Part shown: piece after piece, positions 45,484 to 57,129 of the stretch
Numbering within the stretch: position 1 is the first letter of the stretch
How the letters are laid out: the number at the start of each line of letters is the position of its first letter
DNA from: Loxodes magnus
Lineage: Eukaryota > Ciliophora > Karyorelictea > Loxodida > Loxodidae
NCBI GenBank assembly: GCA_946699065.1
Contig: CAMPDV010000220.1
Location: forward strand, 62,001-126,000
Length of the DNA: 64,000 nt
Direction of reading: 5' to 3'
The notes under the pieces: generated by a model
Databases searched by the model: none
Seen by the model: the letters and a program-made list of their open reading frames with translations, nothing else
Told to the model about the DNA's origin: nothing
Program-made: the position numbers and the translations under genes

Positions 45484-46980
45484 TCATTTTACTATGATTT
45501 AATTGTTTTAGTCTAAATATTATTCCTTTTATTCTTTAGTATGTATTTATTTTATTATTTATCTATTAATTTTGCTTCTTATTTAATTTGGAGTATTTAT
45601 TTTCCTTTATATTAAGTTTAATTAATTATAAATAGTGAATATATAGCAGCATATAAATAACAAGGCTTATATTTGTTCTAATTATTATTAACATTTTAAA
45701 GATTTCATATCATGAGTAAGTTTAGAGTTTTAGGATAAGTGATAAGCTCTTTAAAATTAGCCTAACTACTATTATATTTCTATATCTACTTCTTTAGTTA
45801 ATCCTTAGAAAAGTTAAATCTCTTTCTTGGATAATTTCAGTCTTTTATATTCTTAATATCTTATAGTCAATTCCATTGCTCAGTAAGTTATAATACTTTA
45901 TATTTAAGTAAATAGATTTATATTTACTAAATAATAAGCAAGTAAACTCTTAAAATTCTCCCCTAGAAACACATAGATTTGCATTTGAATTACTATATTA
46001 ATTAAGATAGCTAATATAATTGTAATAGTTATGCATTCTAAAGCTAAGCTATATAACTTAAATTTATATAAGTCATCATTAATTTTGTAAATGTAAATAC
46101 CTCTAAATTATTGGTTATATAAGCAAATCTCTTAATTCACTTAATTTACTTTATATATCTTTATTCCTAATTAACTAAATAGTCTAGTAGTACTTGCTAG
46201 CATAGTTAGATTTATGTTTTCTAGCTGTTTTGAAAATTAATTTAAGAGTTATCTATAATTATGATACTATAAAAAGAGTTTAGCTAGCAAAAATATTAGA
46301 TAGGAATATCTATTAATTTCTCTATTTTATCTATTTAATTTTTGATTTAAAATGCTTTAAAGATTACTTATACCTAGTAATTTCTTTGTTTATTATAAAC
46401 TAAAAGGTAACTACAATTTTTACTTATCTAGTTGCTTTAAAGTATACGTTTTAAATCTAAATTAGTGTGCTAATGAGAATATCCCTCCTCTGACAAACTG
46501 AGATTTAAATAAGCAAATTTATCCTAAAAATAATTAAAAAGATTTATTAACTGTTCTTAAGTTTCTAATCCTTAAGAATATAAATAATTTTAGTTTCTTA
46601 TTTTATTTCTTTAGTCTGCTGCTTTATTAGTCGTTATAGATTACTAATGAACTATCAATTTAAATCCATTCATTAATTACTAAATGCTTAATTATTTAAG
46701 TTCCTAGTTAATTTATTTTAGTGACTTTAGACTTAAAATAATATCATTTCATCTTTAGATTTATTAGCCATAATATTTACATTAGTCATAGAAAATAAAT
46801 AACTTAGACTTTATGATGAATTATTTTAAGAGATAGTTAGCTTATTGTGCTAATCTAGACTCCTTCAAATGCATTAAAGTAAAGATAAGCTAGCCTAGAG
46901 ATTCATAATCTACTTATATAACCCTTGTCTTAATTATTAAAATAGGATTAGCTTTATCTAGACAAAATTTAAATACTTTA
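45484..46980 (-). CDS. Putative membrane protein, about 500 aa
   Basis: The minus-strand frame ends at the UGA at 45,484-45,486 and stays open for about 500 codons with roughly five UGAs read as Trp. The text has a normal mix of charged residues (LTIRYQEYKRLKLSKKE, FQGLTKEVDIEIQQQLGQF). One strong membrane segment is clear (LECITITIILAILINIVI), with others likely near WLMQILWLINL and YSYLIFLLAKLFL. No ATG was located at the 5' end. A plus-strand frame also looks open, but it is poor in Gly, Asp and Glu and typical of antisense text. No family recognised. Confidence 0.4.
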
Positions 46981-47059
46981 AGTAAGTCGTTCAAGTGTTA
47001 TTTATTTAGCTAGTAAATCAGTACTGATCTGAAAGCATCTTAATTAAACTATAAACATC

Positions 47060-48173
47060 ATTAAAGAAAGACGAGGAGATTATAAGGATGAAAATCCTCT
47101 TAGAATTACAAAAAATGATGTCTTCTTTAAAGTAATCAAAAATGCTTAAATTATAGACCATAACTAAATTTTTTAGCAGGTTATGGAATAACTCATATAA
47201 GCTATATAACCAGCTGCATAATTAAACTTAAAATTAAGAAAGCTTTCAGAGAGTAAACTACCATACAAAAAGAAAACTTGCTAAAAAGGCTAATTTATAT
47301 TAGAATTTAGTTCAAGTCTAAGAGCTTAATAAGTAAATAGACAGCTTATCTGAATCTTTCGACAATATTTGGAAGGAAATTACCTTTCAAAATGTCTAAA
47401 ATTACCATTATAAATCATGTTTTGAATTACTTAAAAAACCTTGAGAATATTATTTTTTTCAAGAATTTAACGTCCTGTCTGAATTTAACAATGAACATTG
47501 AATCTAACTTGAAATAGATTAAAAAGGATTCATTAGGTAAGAAAGTTACTTAGAATGAGTTTGACATTATACTTTTTAGTCATAAAATTATAATAGAATT
47601 CTGTAGTTAAACTAATTTCCAAGAAGATATAGAAAAATATTTTGCTTATCATCATAGAGCAATATAATTTGATGAAGTTTCTCTTATTCTTTCTGAGGGA
47701 TAAATCTAAGCAAAGCGCTTAGCTTTAATTTAGCATAAGAAAACAGGGGTTTTCAAGCTTTTTTCGATAGTTACTTTCATGATATTGCGCTGAACCTGGT
47801 AAATTAATATTTCTTATATCAGAAAATCATTCCTTTTAAGTCTTTAAAATTTTAACTTAGCGATTGAAAATTCAAACATAATCGGAGAGATTTAATATAT
47901 GCCTTTAGTCATATTTGTACTATAATAAATGAATACCTCTATATTTTTGAAGATTAAGATATAAATAGTAGGGTATAATACAAATTAACTCTTATGGCTA
48001 TTTCATAGATAAAATAACTATTAATTAAAGGATTTGCCTTAATTAAAAATCTATCGTTATCTTTAAAGAATAGTATAATGAGAGAAAGAAAATTGGAAAG
48101 TATAAAAATTCTTTTAAACGATTCAATGAGAAAAAATAAGAAACAGTTGGATGCTTTATTAATATTCCAGTGA
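47060..48173 (+). CDS. Coiled-coil/helical protein, frame interrupted
   Basis: The plus strand carries successive coding segments in three frames. First comes KERRGDYKDENPLRITKNDV with a helical stretch (QVMEQLIQAIQPAAQL). Then QVQELNKQIDSLSESFDNIW. Then TNFQEDIEKYFAYHHRAIQF, and finally FFDSYFHDIALNLVNQYFLY to KKQLDALLIFQ, closing at the UGA at 48,171. Two or three one-base changes are needed. The all-helical text suggests a structural or trafficking protein, but I cannot name a family. Tiny introns, assembly indels or decay could each explain the frame changes. Confidence 0.45.
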
Positions 48174-48174
48174 C

Positions 48175-48710
48175 AGAGAGTAGTGGGAAATATAAATTCC
48201 AAGAAATAAATCTAAATACATAATAAAATCAGATAAGCGCATTCAAATATTTGATCTTCTTATACTTTGAAAGTTTATCATAACTTAGATTGATAAAGTT
48301 TAGTACTCAATTTAATAATTAGCTAAAGTAAAGAATCATTTACCTACGTAATATGATCTTTCTATTTTCTATTTTATTCTCTAAGTAAAGTTATTGATTA
48401 TTAGCTTATAGCTAGCTCAAAATTATCTTCTTTATTTGAGCTTTTTGTCATTTTCAAGCTTTGCTATTTATAGCTTTTGCTAACTTTAAGTAGCATAATT
48501 CTACAAAAAAAAAATAAAAAACTGTCTAATTTATCTTAAGGCTATATAGCCAAGCTTAAATCTATTAATTGGTATAAGGTAAATATCTTAATTTAGCTTA
48601 TCCATTTTTATGAAATTTAATTGAAAGAAGTTCATCTTTTAATTAGTTTCTATTAGGTAAATAAATTATTCAATTAACCTTAAGAAGCATTTTATTAGGA
48701 ATTCTAAATT
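48175..48710. other. AT-rich intergenic stretch
   Basis: Nothing recognised apart from short A/T runs. Confidence 0.5.
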
Positions 48711-48712
48711 TA

Positions 48713-49249
48713 ATGCTTCAGTTTGAAAATAAAAGTGAAAATATTCAAATTAATAAGTATGAAAAAGAGATTTAAGTAAAGGGAAATATTATTAATTATT
48801 GAAGCAAAGCCTTTTATCTTAAATATCATTGTAAAGAAGATATTAATTAATATATAAAGTCAATCATTTAACTCAAAAGAACTAATTTGAATAGGAATAC
48901 TCTAAGGATATTAAAGAAAGTAAATAAGTATATAGCAATTCTTAGAATATTAAAGATAATTACATGAACCAATTTATCTAATAAAATTCTGAGAGGATTA
49001 ACTCCAACTAAATTTATTGTTTATATAAAATAAATTATTATAAAGCTTATAAAAATCACTAGTGTAAAATGGTATAAGTTTATTATAATTTTTGAATATT
49101 TAGTTAACCAATTAAATAAATAAATTTTAAATATACTAAGAATTTTTATTATAACCTTCTCTTTCTTCAATTTTGACTAAGTAGTTCATTTATTAGTAAT
49201 AAATATAAAATTTTATACGATTTATCTAGTAGGGAATTAAAACATCTGA
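48713..49249 (+). CDS. Possible protein of 178 aa
   Basis: ATG at 48,713 starts MLQFENKSENIQINKYEKEI and the frame stays open to a UGA at 49,247 with two UGAs read as Trp. The first 110 residues look coding; the rest is hydrophobic and overlaps the 3' end of the minus-strand gene at 49,167, where antisense text is expected. The true end may be earlier. Unknown function. Confidence 0.3.
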
Positions 49250-49811
49250 AAGGTTTAAAACTTATTCATAAATTTAGATTTCCTTTATCTCTATTATTAG
49301 TTAATTTAAATGATTTCCAAATTTTTGTTATAGGTTTTCTATAAACTTTCTAGGATAAAAGATAATAAAAATTCCTTTGATTTTAATATTTTATGGTTTA
49401 AATTAAATTGTCTCCAGAAAGAAAATTATTATATTTTGCAGCTGTATACTTTTTATTAATATATAAAATAAAGTCTCTTCATTGTTTAATTATATTTAGC
49501 TCTTAATTTAAAAGCTTATCTACCAAGTGTAAATCTATTATCATATAAAATCATGGAGTAAGATATTTAAATTTTATGACTTATAGCTTTTTATTATATT
49601 AAGAAATATTTTTAAATATGCTATCATTTTCCAATTAAGTCTTTATGATATTTTCTTCAGCTTTAAAAACCTTTCCAAATTTTTTCTAAGTAATTGTTAT
49701 CTTCCTTATTTAAGTTTTTCCTATAACTAATAATTTTTTCTAAACCTAATAAAATTTAATTAGTCGTCTCTACCCTGCATTGAATCTTTTTCTGCTTTTT
49801 GCTATTTTCAT
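49167..49811 (-). CDS. Unknown protein, 214 aa
   Basis: A minus-strand frame from the ATG at 49,811 (MKIAKSRKRFNAGQRRLIKF) to the UGA at 49,167-49,169, with three internal UGAs read as Trp. It is basic, with no membrane segment; sample text: KVFKAEENIIKTQLENDSIF, YTAAKYNNFLSGDNLIQT. It lies directly downstream of element F on the same strand, with only 31 bp between that frame's stop and this ATG. It could therefore be a second frame of the element or a host gene beside it. No catalytic motif recognised. Confidence 0.5.
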
Positions 49812-49842
49812 TTTACAGTAAGTTAAATATAAAAGATTTAAT

Positions 49843-51327
49843 TCATTAAACATCATAATTTAATTCTTTCTGTTATATTTATGAATTATTATGAAATTAA
49901 GTGTTATTTATTCTTGGAGGATTTTTTATCTCTTTTCTGCCAGCCTCTAAGTTGTTTTCAAGCTAAAATTAAAAGCTTAATATCTCTGTTCAACTCTCTG
50001 CCAAGCTTATTTTTAAGATTTCAAGTTTTTCTTTCATTCCTATTTCTTATTTCTCTAAGGATATCTTATTATTATTATTTACTTATAAAAATTAGAAGTT
50101 TAGCTTCATCGGATGCCCTTTTTAAGTCCGTACCCACGTTGGAATTTTTTTAAACAGTTTTTCCTCCGTTCCCATTAATCTGGATATGCCTATTTATTAC
50201 TGAAATTAATTTCTAGACAGTATCCGTAAAATTTATTGCGCTAAAGATACATTGTCTACCTTCTTAGTTTTGTTCAAACGCTTCCCTTAATTCCTGCCTG
50301 AAAGATCACAGAAGAAACGTTAACTTCAGTAGAATTTCTGTTCTTATTCCAACTCCATAGGTATTCAATATTAAAATTGATTAGAGGAAGCCAATATAGT
50401 TTTTTCTTGTGACAAAGGGAGTGATTCCTTGTTATAATATTATATAATCTTCTTTGCCAAGCAGAGCTCCCCAGAAATCTTTAAACTTTCCTCTTTAGAT
50501 CAATCTTGACAAAATTAAGTTTCTAATTTAAATTGAAACATCTCCTCTCACTTGAAGTTTTCAGACCGAGTAGCTAAAATTTTTATTGCAGCTTAGCTAG
50601 CTCAAAAAGCAATCTATTCATCAAATCCGGAGCTGAACAAGGAGATTTCTCTGATAACAGTCGCAACAATTGTTGTTTCTTAATAAAAGCTCTTTCTTTT
50701 CAGAGTTTCGGAGTGAGAGTCCCATTCTACTTGAATTGAAGGACGAGAATTTATTGTATTTTTTACTTCAAGCTTTACATCTTATTTTCCGTTCTTAGAC
50801 AATTTGACAATTAAAAATCTTTTCTGAAGACCCAAAATTTTTTTAACTGTAAATATCTTAAGCGTTCAAGTATAGTTTATTTCTAGTTTATCTAATTTTC
50901 ATTTATTATTTTATCTTTTTTTCTTTCTATTTCGTTTGATTCTTTCAATATTCTAATTTAAGTTTAAGAATTCGATATATCTTCTCTACAGATGTGTTAT
51001 TTGGTTACAGTAGGATCATGTCTTTACTACAAGCGTTTTTTTTCTGATTTTTTCTTCTTTTGATTCCATTTTTTCACTTTTTTTTCTTAGTTATAATTAT
51101 CATCATAATTTGCAAATTTTTTGAAATTCTGCTTCCTAATTATGTCTGCTTAATCTATTAGGTCTAAATTTGAATGTTCTAGTCTTGAAATATTCTCAAT
51201 AAGACTTTAAAAACTCTTTCCTGGAACATGAATTTTAATGTCATTGTTATGCTGATTTTAGCTTGTCTATTGGTTGTTATATACCTTTCTTCAGCTCCTT
51301 GACCTCTTCCTAGAGGTCCAACACCAT
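49843..51327 (-). mobile_element. Zinc-knuckle element F, longest member (494-codon frame)
   Basis: A single minus-strand frame from the ATG at 51,327 to the UGA at 49,843-49,845. It begins MVLDLQEEVKELKKG, within the LIKMVLDLQEEVKEL family signature. A basic region and a knuckle-like segment (SYCNQITHLQRRY) follow, then a long, well-formed C-terminal domain. That domain includes KRFLIVKLSKNGKQDVKLEV, IQVEWDSHSETLKRKSF, REISLFSSGFDEQIAFW and SQAAIKILATRSENF. The relatives in the window lack this domain or keep only part of it. About ten UGAs are read as Trp. No reverse transcriptase or integrase motif is visible; the C-terminal domain looks nucleic-acid-binding at best. It appears whole as a frame, but a coiled-coil N-terminal extension upstream (to about 51,650) lies in another frame. 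Confidence 0.55.
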
Positions 51328-51329
51328 TT

Positions 51330-52300
51330 TAATCAGGTAATTATAGTTTATATATACTCGGTGAGGAAATTAGAGTCTTCTGAGAGCAAATTATTTTTTG
51401 TCTATTTACTACCACAACTTTCTTTTATATGTGGTAGGTTAGTATTAATAATTATCTTCAGTTTTATATAAAATTTTCTATTTATACACTCTATTTTCTG
51501 TTATTCAATGTCTATTAATTTTTCTTGAAGTTCTTGATCTTTCTATTGTCTGATCTTTTAAAAATATATTCTCTTTTCGAAATTAAGTTAATCTTATGTC
51601 TCGTTTAGATATTGATTAATTTATTTTACTTTTTCGTTTTCTATAATCATGTTTTACTATTGTCTAAAAATAGATTGTAATTATTAGTATATCTACTATT
51701 CTTTTACTAAATTATTTTAAATTAGTTATAGACTAAGTATTAACAATTAATTGTTTTTATCTTATATGTTTTTTTATCAGATTTCTGACTTTTTCCCTTA
51801 ATTGAAAATTGTTTCATCATAAATTTAGATTTTTTTTTTTAATTTGGTCTAGCTGATTTTAAAATTTTTGATAAGCTGCATTCTCAGGTTAACAGATCCA
51901 ATAAAAAATTTACCTTCATATTAAAAACTTAGTTCCTCTTATATTTCTGATTTTTCTACTTTTCCTTCTTCATTTTTCTCCTTAATTTTCTAAGTTAGTT
52001 CTTTGAGAGGCGAACAGATTACTTCCTTTTCGATTTTTCTTAATTATAACTTAAATAATTATTCTAGAAGTTTTGAGTTAAATAATGATTTTTAGTTTTA
52101 AATCTAAATTAGTTAACTACTTCTTTAGCTTATATGATTCTTAACTAAAATAGATTTAACTTAGTTATATAACTAATTTGTAGATATTCTTGTTCAATTT
52201 AAATTTGATTATTGATTCTTCTAAATTAAGAAATTATTAAATTAGCAGTTCCCTTCTTATAAAAAGGCAAATAATTTAATCAAGTTAGTTTAACTTCAAA
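51330..52300 (-). CDS. Coiled-coil region upstream of element F
   Basis: The minus strand carries strongly coiled text in more than one frame: EKEVICSPLKELTQKIKEKN and EEGKVEKSEIQEELSFQYEG near 52,000, then MIIENEKVKQINQYLNET and RQQKDQELQEKLIDIEQQK from an ATG at 51,650. It may be the N-terminal half of the element F protein or a separate coiled-coil gene in front of it. The 5' end was not found. At least two frame changes separate the pieces. Confidence 0.4.
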
Positions 52301-52449
52301 TTATTCAGGTATCTGCTCCTTGCTTACATTAATATAATTAAGTCTTAACCATTTACATTTCTATCCAAACTTCTTAAATCTTAAAGTTTGGTTATATAAT
52401 AAATAGGTTAATTTTACTTATTTAAGAAGCAGAAGGAAAAAATTATTGA

Positions 52450-53070
52450 AAAGTAATTATATTTCAGATCTCTTTGCAGATACTAGAAATTAATCAAATA
52501 TATATTGCTTAGGAAGATCATAAAATTTGATTTTAGCTTCATTGATGAATATAGGAAAAATAGAAATAACTATTAAATACCTAAAAATAAGGCTAAATTT
52601 TTAGAATTGAAAGAAATTCTCTAGTAACTATAAAGCAAATAAGAAAAACTTAATTTAAAAGATATTGAAAAATAAAAGAGTTAAAACTTTTTCATTCTTA
52701 AAGAAGTAAAACAAAATATAGCGACGTATATAATTAGATTGTGCTAGGAGTAAAGAATAGTAAAATCATAAATATACAAATTAAGCTATTGCATAGATAA
52801 AATAGAATTTAAGAAAGGGTTTTTCTTTATTTAAAGACATTAAATCAAAAATTTTAATTATGATGTAATATTATAATTTCGGAAGTTTCAAAGTTAACAA
52901 GCTACGAAATCATGGAAAAGATTGACAAGAAGTTTGAAGATTATTTTGCATTCGAATGAAAATATTACAGATTTAAATCTGATTCAGCGCAAGCAGTAAA
53001 ATAGATAAATCTTACAAACGATATAAAGCAGAGAACTAAAAGAAATTTATAAATAAAAAACTACTCTTGA
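52450..53070 (+). CDS. Unknown protein, about 200 aa
   Basis: The plus strand is open from an in-frame UGA at 52,447 to a UGA at 53,068. The best part is the C-terminal half: ISEVSKLTSYEIMEKIDKKF, EDYFAFEWKYYRFKSDSAQA and NLTNDIKQRTKRNLQIKN. No ATG was found near the 5' end, so the start is the edge of the open frame. Several UGAs are read as Trp. The frame can be extended beyond 53,070, but the text then loses charged residues. No family recognised. Confidence 0.4.
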
Positions 53071-53074
53071 AAAG

Positions 53075-54095
53075 TCACACTCATACTAGAAGTTTAGACA
53101 GATTAGAGACATGCATCTTTTTATATTTTTTAATATTGTTATTAAATTTTACATCAACAAGCTACATTAACTGATTTCATTTATATATTCTTACCAGCTA
53201 TATCATTTAATAATGATTCTTTCCAATTTTATCACTGAATAGTAGCATTATATGATAAGAATAAAGCTTCATACGTTGCTTGAGATAGTTATTATCTTAA
53301 TAAACACTTTACCTAAAGAAATATTTCAATTCATTTTGTAATATTTTTTAAAATTTCTTGATCTCTGTAAACAACTAGTTGTTATTTTTATTCTTCTTCT
53401 AAAACTATGGTTTAAATTTTCGAAAAAGAAGAACTTGACTAATTGAAAATTGATTTTACTAAAATAATTATTAATTAGTTAATCCATGCTTTAAACAGCT
53501 TAATAGTTAACTAAATTAATATATTATATTATTTACACTCTAATTAATAAATCATATAAGTTAAAAAGTAAAAGCTTAGTATTAGATATTTGATAATATT
53601 CAATTATTAAGCAAGAGACTAGTACGACTATTATTTAGCTATAATAAAAAGTTAAATAAATAAAGCTACTATAGTTTTAGAAATGTATGAGTACTAAATT
53701 AGTAAAATAGAATTATTTAATATTTGATTTATCATTTCTAGTTATATTAAGTTTAATTATACATTCATTGCAACTATTCAATTCTCGTAGAAAGATTATT
53801 CTTAATTATTTTATAAAATCTCAGTATTTGTTTAGTTTCTTCATGCTTTTTATACTAAGTTTAAATATCTCAACAGATTAGAATTTTATTATATCTTATT
53901 TAGTTTGTTCTTCTACTTCTCTAACTTCTTAGCTTTATCTTCAAATATTATTTTTTAAACTTCTATTGCTGCTTAGTTTTAAATGCTTCTTATTAGACTG
54001 GATTTTTTTAATTTAATCTATTTCTTTGGATGAACTGTATTTCTTATTTAAGAAAAAGCTTTATTCTGTGTAATTTTAACTTGAGATAAACATAA
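53075..54095. other. Unresolved stretch, possible minus-strand gene
   Basis: The minus strand shows a frame with good text near 53,900 (SQEVREVEEQTKQDIIKF) and membrane-like segments further on. The plus strand is also open but hydrophobic. I cannot decide which strand, if either, is coding. Confidence 0.25.
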
Positions 54096-54098
54096 GTA

Positions 54099-55091
54099 AT
54101 GTATGAGTATAAATAGGACAAATAGCTAGTTCCCAATTTCATTAAGGAAGGTAATTAAAATAACTAAAAAGGAAATTCTTCAGATTTATAAAGGTATTGA
54201 TTTATATAGATAGAATGTTACAAAAACAAACGTAACGTTCAAACTTCATTTATTAGCTTCATGTTAAGCTCAGATTTATCTATCAAAAGCTTAAATTTGA
54301 ACAAATACAAATTAGTAAAAGGATATAGTGGTGCTGAGAGTTATTTATAATTTAGACATTTTTTATCCAAATGCGATGATGAAAGCCTGAATAAATCTCC
54401 TTAGTAAGAGCACACTATAGTTCTAAACTAAAGGATATAAAATAATGGATAAAATAATAAAATAAAAAACTTTAAATTTTATTAATTCCAAGCAAAAAGC
54501 AATAAGTTTGGAATGATTATTTCCATTAGTCGTTATTCTAAACTGAATTTATTATTAAACTTTCCAAAATCTCTAAGTTAATTAGTTATTGAGAGATTTT
54601 CATTATTAGCTATTCAAAATAATGATGATTGAGAAAGAAAATTTTCTATTTAACTAATAAAACTTCTATATTAAGAAATATATAGCAATAAAGTGCTTAG
54701 ATAGATAAATAGAATAGTAGAAACCTTTGGATTTTCTACAAATTTGTATTAAGGTATTTCTTATTAAATGGAATCTAATATTTAATCCTATATAAGTGTA
54801 CCTTTATTATTATATCAAATTATTAGAATTCATATAGCTGATGAAGTATAAAGTTATCTAGGCCTCGGTTAATTAAGAATTATCATATTAGAGGAAAGAC
54901 ATCAATAATAGATATTATAATTCTACCTAATCCTTATAAATAAACCTTAGCTAAAGCTTCTTCAAATTTTATTTTCAGATTTAAATATAACAACAATAAC
55001 AAAATTTATTTTTAATCATTCATTTCTTAGATTTCATAAAAAGTTCAAGTATAAACTAAAATTTTATAGATAGGTTATAAAGCATTCTTGA
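54099..55091 (+). CDS. PAS-like protein fragment, 330 aa
   Basis: One frame from the ATG at 54,099 (MYEYKQDKQLVPNFIKEGNQ) to a UGA at 55,089. After FISFMLSSDLSIKSLNLNKY and GYSGAESYLQFRHFLSKCDD comes FGMIISISRYSKLNLLLNFP, resembling the start of PAS domains in ciliate membrane sensors, where a line like 'I..IS..G.I...N' precedes a helix. ETFGFSTNLYQG later looks like a second 'LG[YF]...L.G' PAS line. The ligand cannot be guessed. Two or three UGAs are read as Trp. The last 60 residues are less convincing, so the end may be earlier. Such domains usually belong to much larger proteins, so this may be one exon or a remnant. Confidence 0.4.
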
Positions 55092-55094
55092 ACT

Positions 55095-56030
55095 AGATTC
55101 AACTTTTAAAAATAAATACTTAAAGCATATTAATGTTTAATCCAAGAAAAAAACATTTAAATTAAGAAATTAAAGTTAGTATAATGTAAAATGTTTAAAT
55201 AAGGGATAATAAAGACGAAAGTTAAATTTAAATTTACTTAAATTTGTTGATAAGACTTCATATTTTGGTTATATAAGTTATATTAATTAATAAACACTAA
55301 TTTTTCTTTAATATACTTAAAGCAATGAAATTTGGTTTATGAACTTTATTATTTTCATATTAAGCAAAATATTTTAAATTATTAATAGACATAAGCAGTT
55401 CAGTTAAAATTCTACGTCATGATCAAGTCTTTAAAAGACTTATAGTTACTAAATAAATAAGTTAAATGATACTAAATAATAAGAAAATATACCCTAATAG
55501 CTGCTAAAGGTATTTTCCTTAAAATGTATAATACATAAAGTTAAAATTAAATTAAAAAATGAAATAAAATAAAAAATTGGAATAGATTAATTATTATAAA
55601 CTTATTCACCTTATGCATATAGTAGATATCAATACTTGACCATCAAAGTTAACCAAAATCATTTGAATAGTAATTTTAAGCAAATTGAAAGGATGTTTCT
55701 TTCTTTTTTAGTATTAGTTTTAATATAAAGATTATTTATCTTTAATAAGCTTCTAGTAAATAATTTTTTAGAAGAAGACTTAAATAAAGAAAATCCTATA
55801 GCAATCTAAGAAAATATATTAGTTTTTTATATTTTAAAATTTTTAATTTAAACAGTGATTTATAATTCCATTCTGCTTTTATTAGATTTGGTATTATGAA
55901 AAAATTTGAGAAAAGTCAATGATTTACTAATAAATATTTTCTTTATAAATTCCAAATGCGCATATCATTTTTAATTATAGATTTTTATTGTTTGACTTTT
56001 CAAAAGTGAATTTAAAATTTTAGTTAACTG
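55095..56030. other. AT-rich intergenic stretch
   Basis: No convincing frame. The plus strand stays open in the reassigned code, but the text is poor in Gly, Asp and Glu. Confidence 0.45.
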
Positions 56031-56031
56031 T

Positions 56032-56742
56032 TCAATTTGAAAATTTTTATTCAGTAGATACCTCAATTTTTTCTTTGTTTTCTTGAAGTTGTAGCATAAG
56101 AAATGTATCAGCATCACTTCCATAAAGTTCTTCATTACATGCATAGGGATTTTAACCATCTTTTGACTTAAAATTTTTGTATATTTATTTTCCTTTTTCT
56201 TGAAATCCTAGTTTTTTAGCTATATGAGTACTAGCTGGAGAAGTACATTCAATAAAAGCTTCTTTAAAACCTCTTAGAGGAGCTTTTTATATTGCTATCT
56301 CAATCATTCGTTAAGCTAGACCTTAAGCTCTATAATTGGAATCTGTTACTACGAAAAAAATGTGTAAATAATTGCCTTCAAAAGGTTAAAGTATTTTTTC
56401 AGAAAATAGCTTTTATTTTTACTGTTCAAGTATCTCATCATAAGCCTCATTTTTTTCAGTAGGCTCTGGGTGAAAAGAATCAAACATATCTTTACTAAGC
56501 ATTGCACCTACTATTTTTCCATTAAAAATCGAAACTATCTAAAGTTCAAGGATATTTTTAAAGCTAGGAAAGCATGGCATTAGAAACCCATTATAAACAT
56601 CATCAAAGTTCAATTTTAAACTCTGGGTTAAGCACTCATCCTCAACTAAATTTTTACTTACTAACTAAATTGCTTAATTTAGCTCATATTCATTCTAAAC
56701 TGATCTTACTTCAACGAATTCTGAAAAACTGGAAGTTTTCAT
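56032..56742 (-). CDS. GNAT-family N-acetyltransferase
   Basis: A clean 236-codon frame from the ATG at 56,742 to the UGA at 56,032-56,034, with no internal UGA. GNAT hallmarks are present: NGKIVGAML (strand beta-2/3), HIFFVVTDSNYRAQGLAQRM with the acetyl-CoA-binding R-x-x-G-x-A loop (about residues 145-155), and a helix. Then come EAFIECTSPASTHIAKKLGF (motif B) and GFQEKGKQIYKNF. The length fits single-domain small-molecule acetyltransferases. The acceptor is not predictable, although similar ciliate and fungal proteins acting on arylalkylamine-type substrates share the layout. Its normal composition and unbroken frame make this one of the safest gene calls in the window. Confidence 0.85.
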
Positions 56743-57084
56743 GTTGATTGAATACAATTATAATTTAACTATATTAAATCAATTTAAAAGCAAATAGAAA
56801 ACAATTTAAAGTTAGTTGAATTATATTAAGTAAATTTTAAGTAGCTAAAATATTTTTAAGTTTAATTAAAATTATAATAGTAGGAAATTAACTTTAATAT
56901 CTTATGTAAAATTTTATTTTACTATACATCTTTTTAAAATTAAAATTCTGCTTTCAGAACTTTTGCAGATATTAAAAAGAAAGAGAAGATCAAAGAGAGC
57001 TAGAGTTTCTTGGTAGATAGATATTATTATCTTCTAAATTATTTTTTATTTATCTTTACTAAACTGTTCTCAATTAAACCAAAT

Positions 57085-57115
57085 TGAACCTTGCAAATCG
57101 GCAAGGTAGGAGGAA
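57085..57115 (+). ncRNA. Possible small RNA hairpin
   Basis: An isolated GC-rich patch in AT-rich DNA. A perfect 6-bp stem, CCTTGC (57,089-57,094) and GCAAGG (57,101-57,106), with loop AAATCG, is followed by TAGGAGGAAAAC. No protein frame fits. It could be the 3' end of a small RNA or a terminator. No family recognised. Confidence 0.25.
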
Positions 57116-57129
57116 AACTTTGAAAAATA

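Noticed and set aside
45720-46900. A plus-strand hydrophobic protein starting MSKFRVLGQ
   Set aside because: The minus strand of the same stretch has a much better mix of charged residues; the plus frame looks like antisense text.
52450-55899. A plus-strand frame that stays readable for over 1,100 codons
   Set aside because: In this code only UGA can interrupt, and AT-rich DNA gives long open frames. After 53,070 the text is poor in Gly, Asp and Glu, and a different frame (54,099-55,091) is clearly better.
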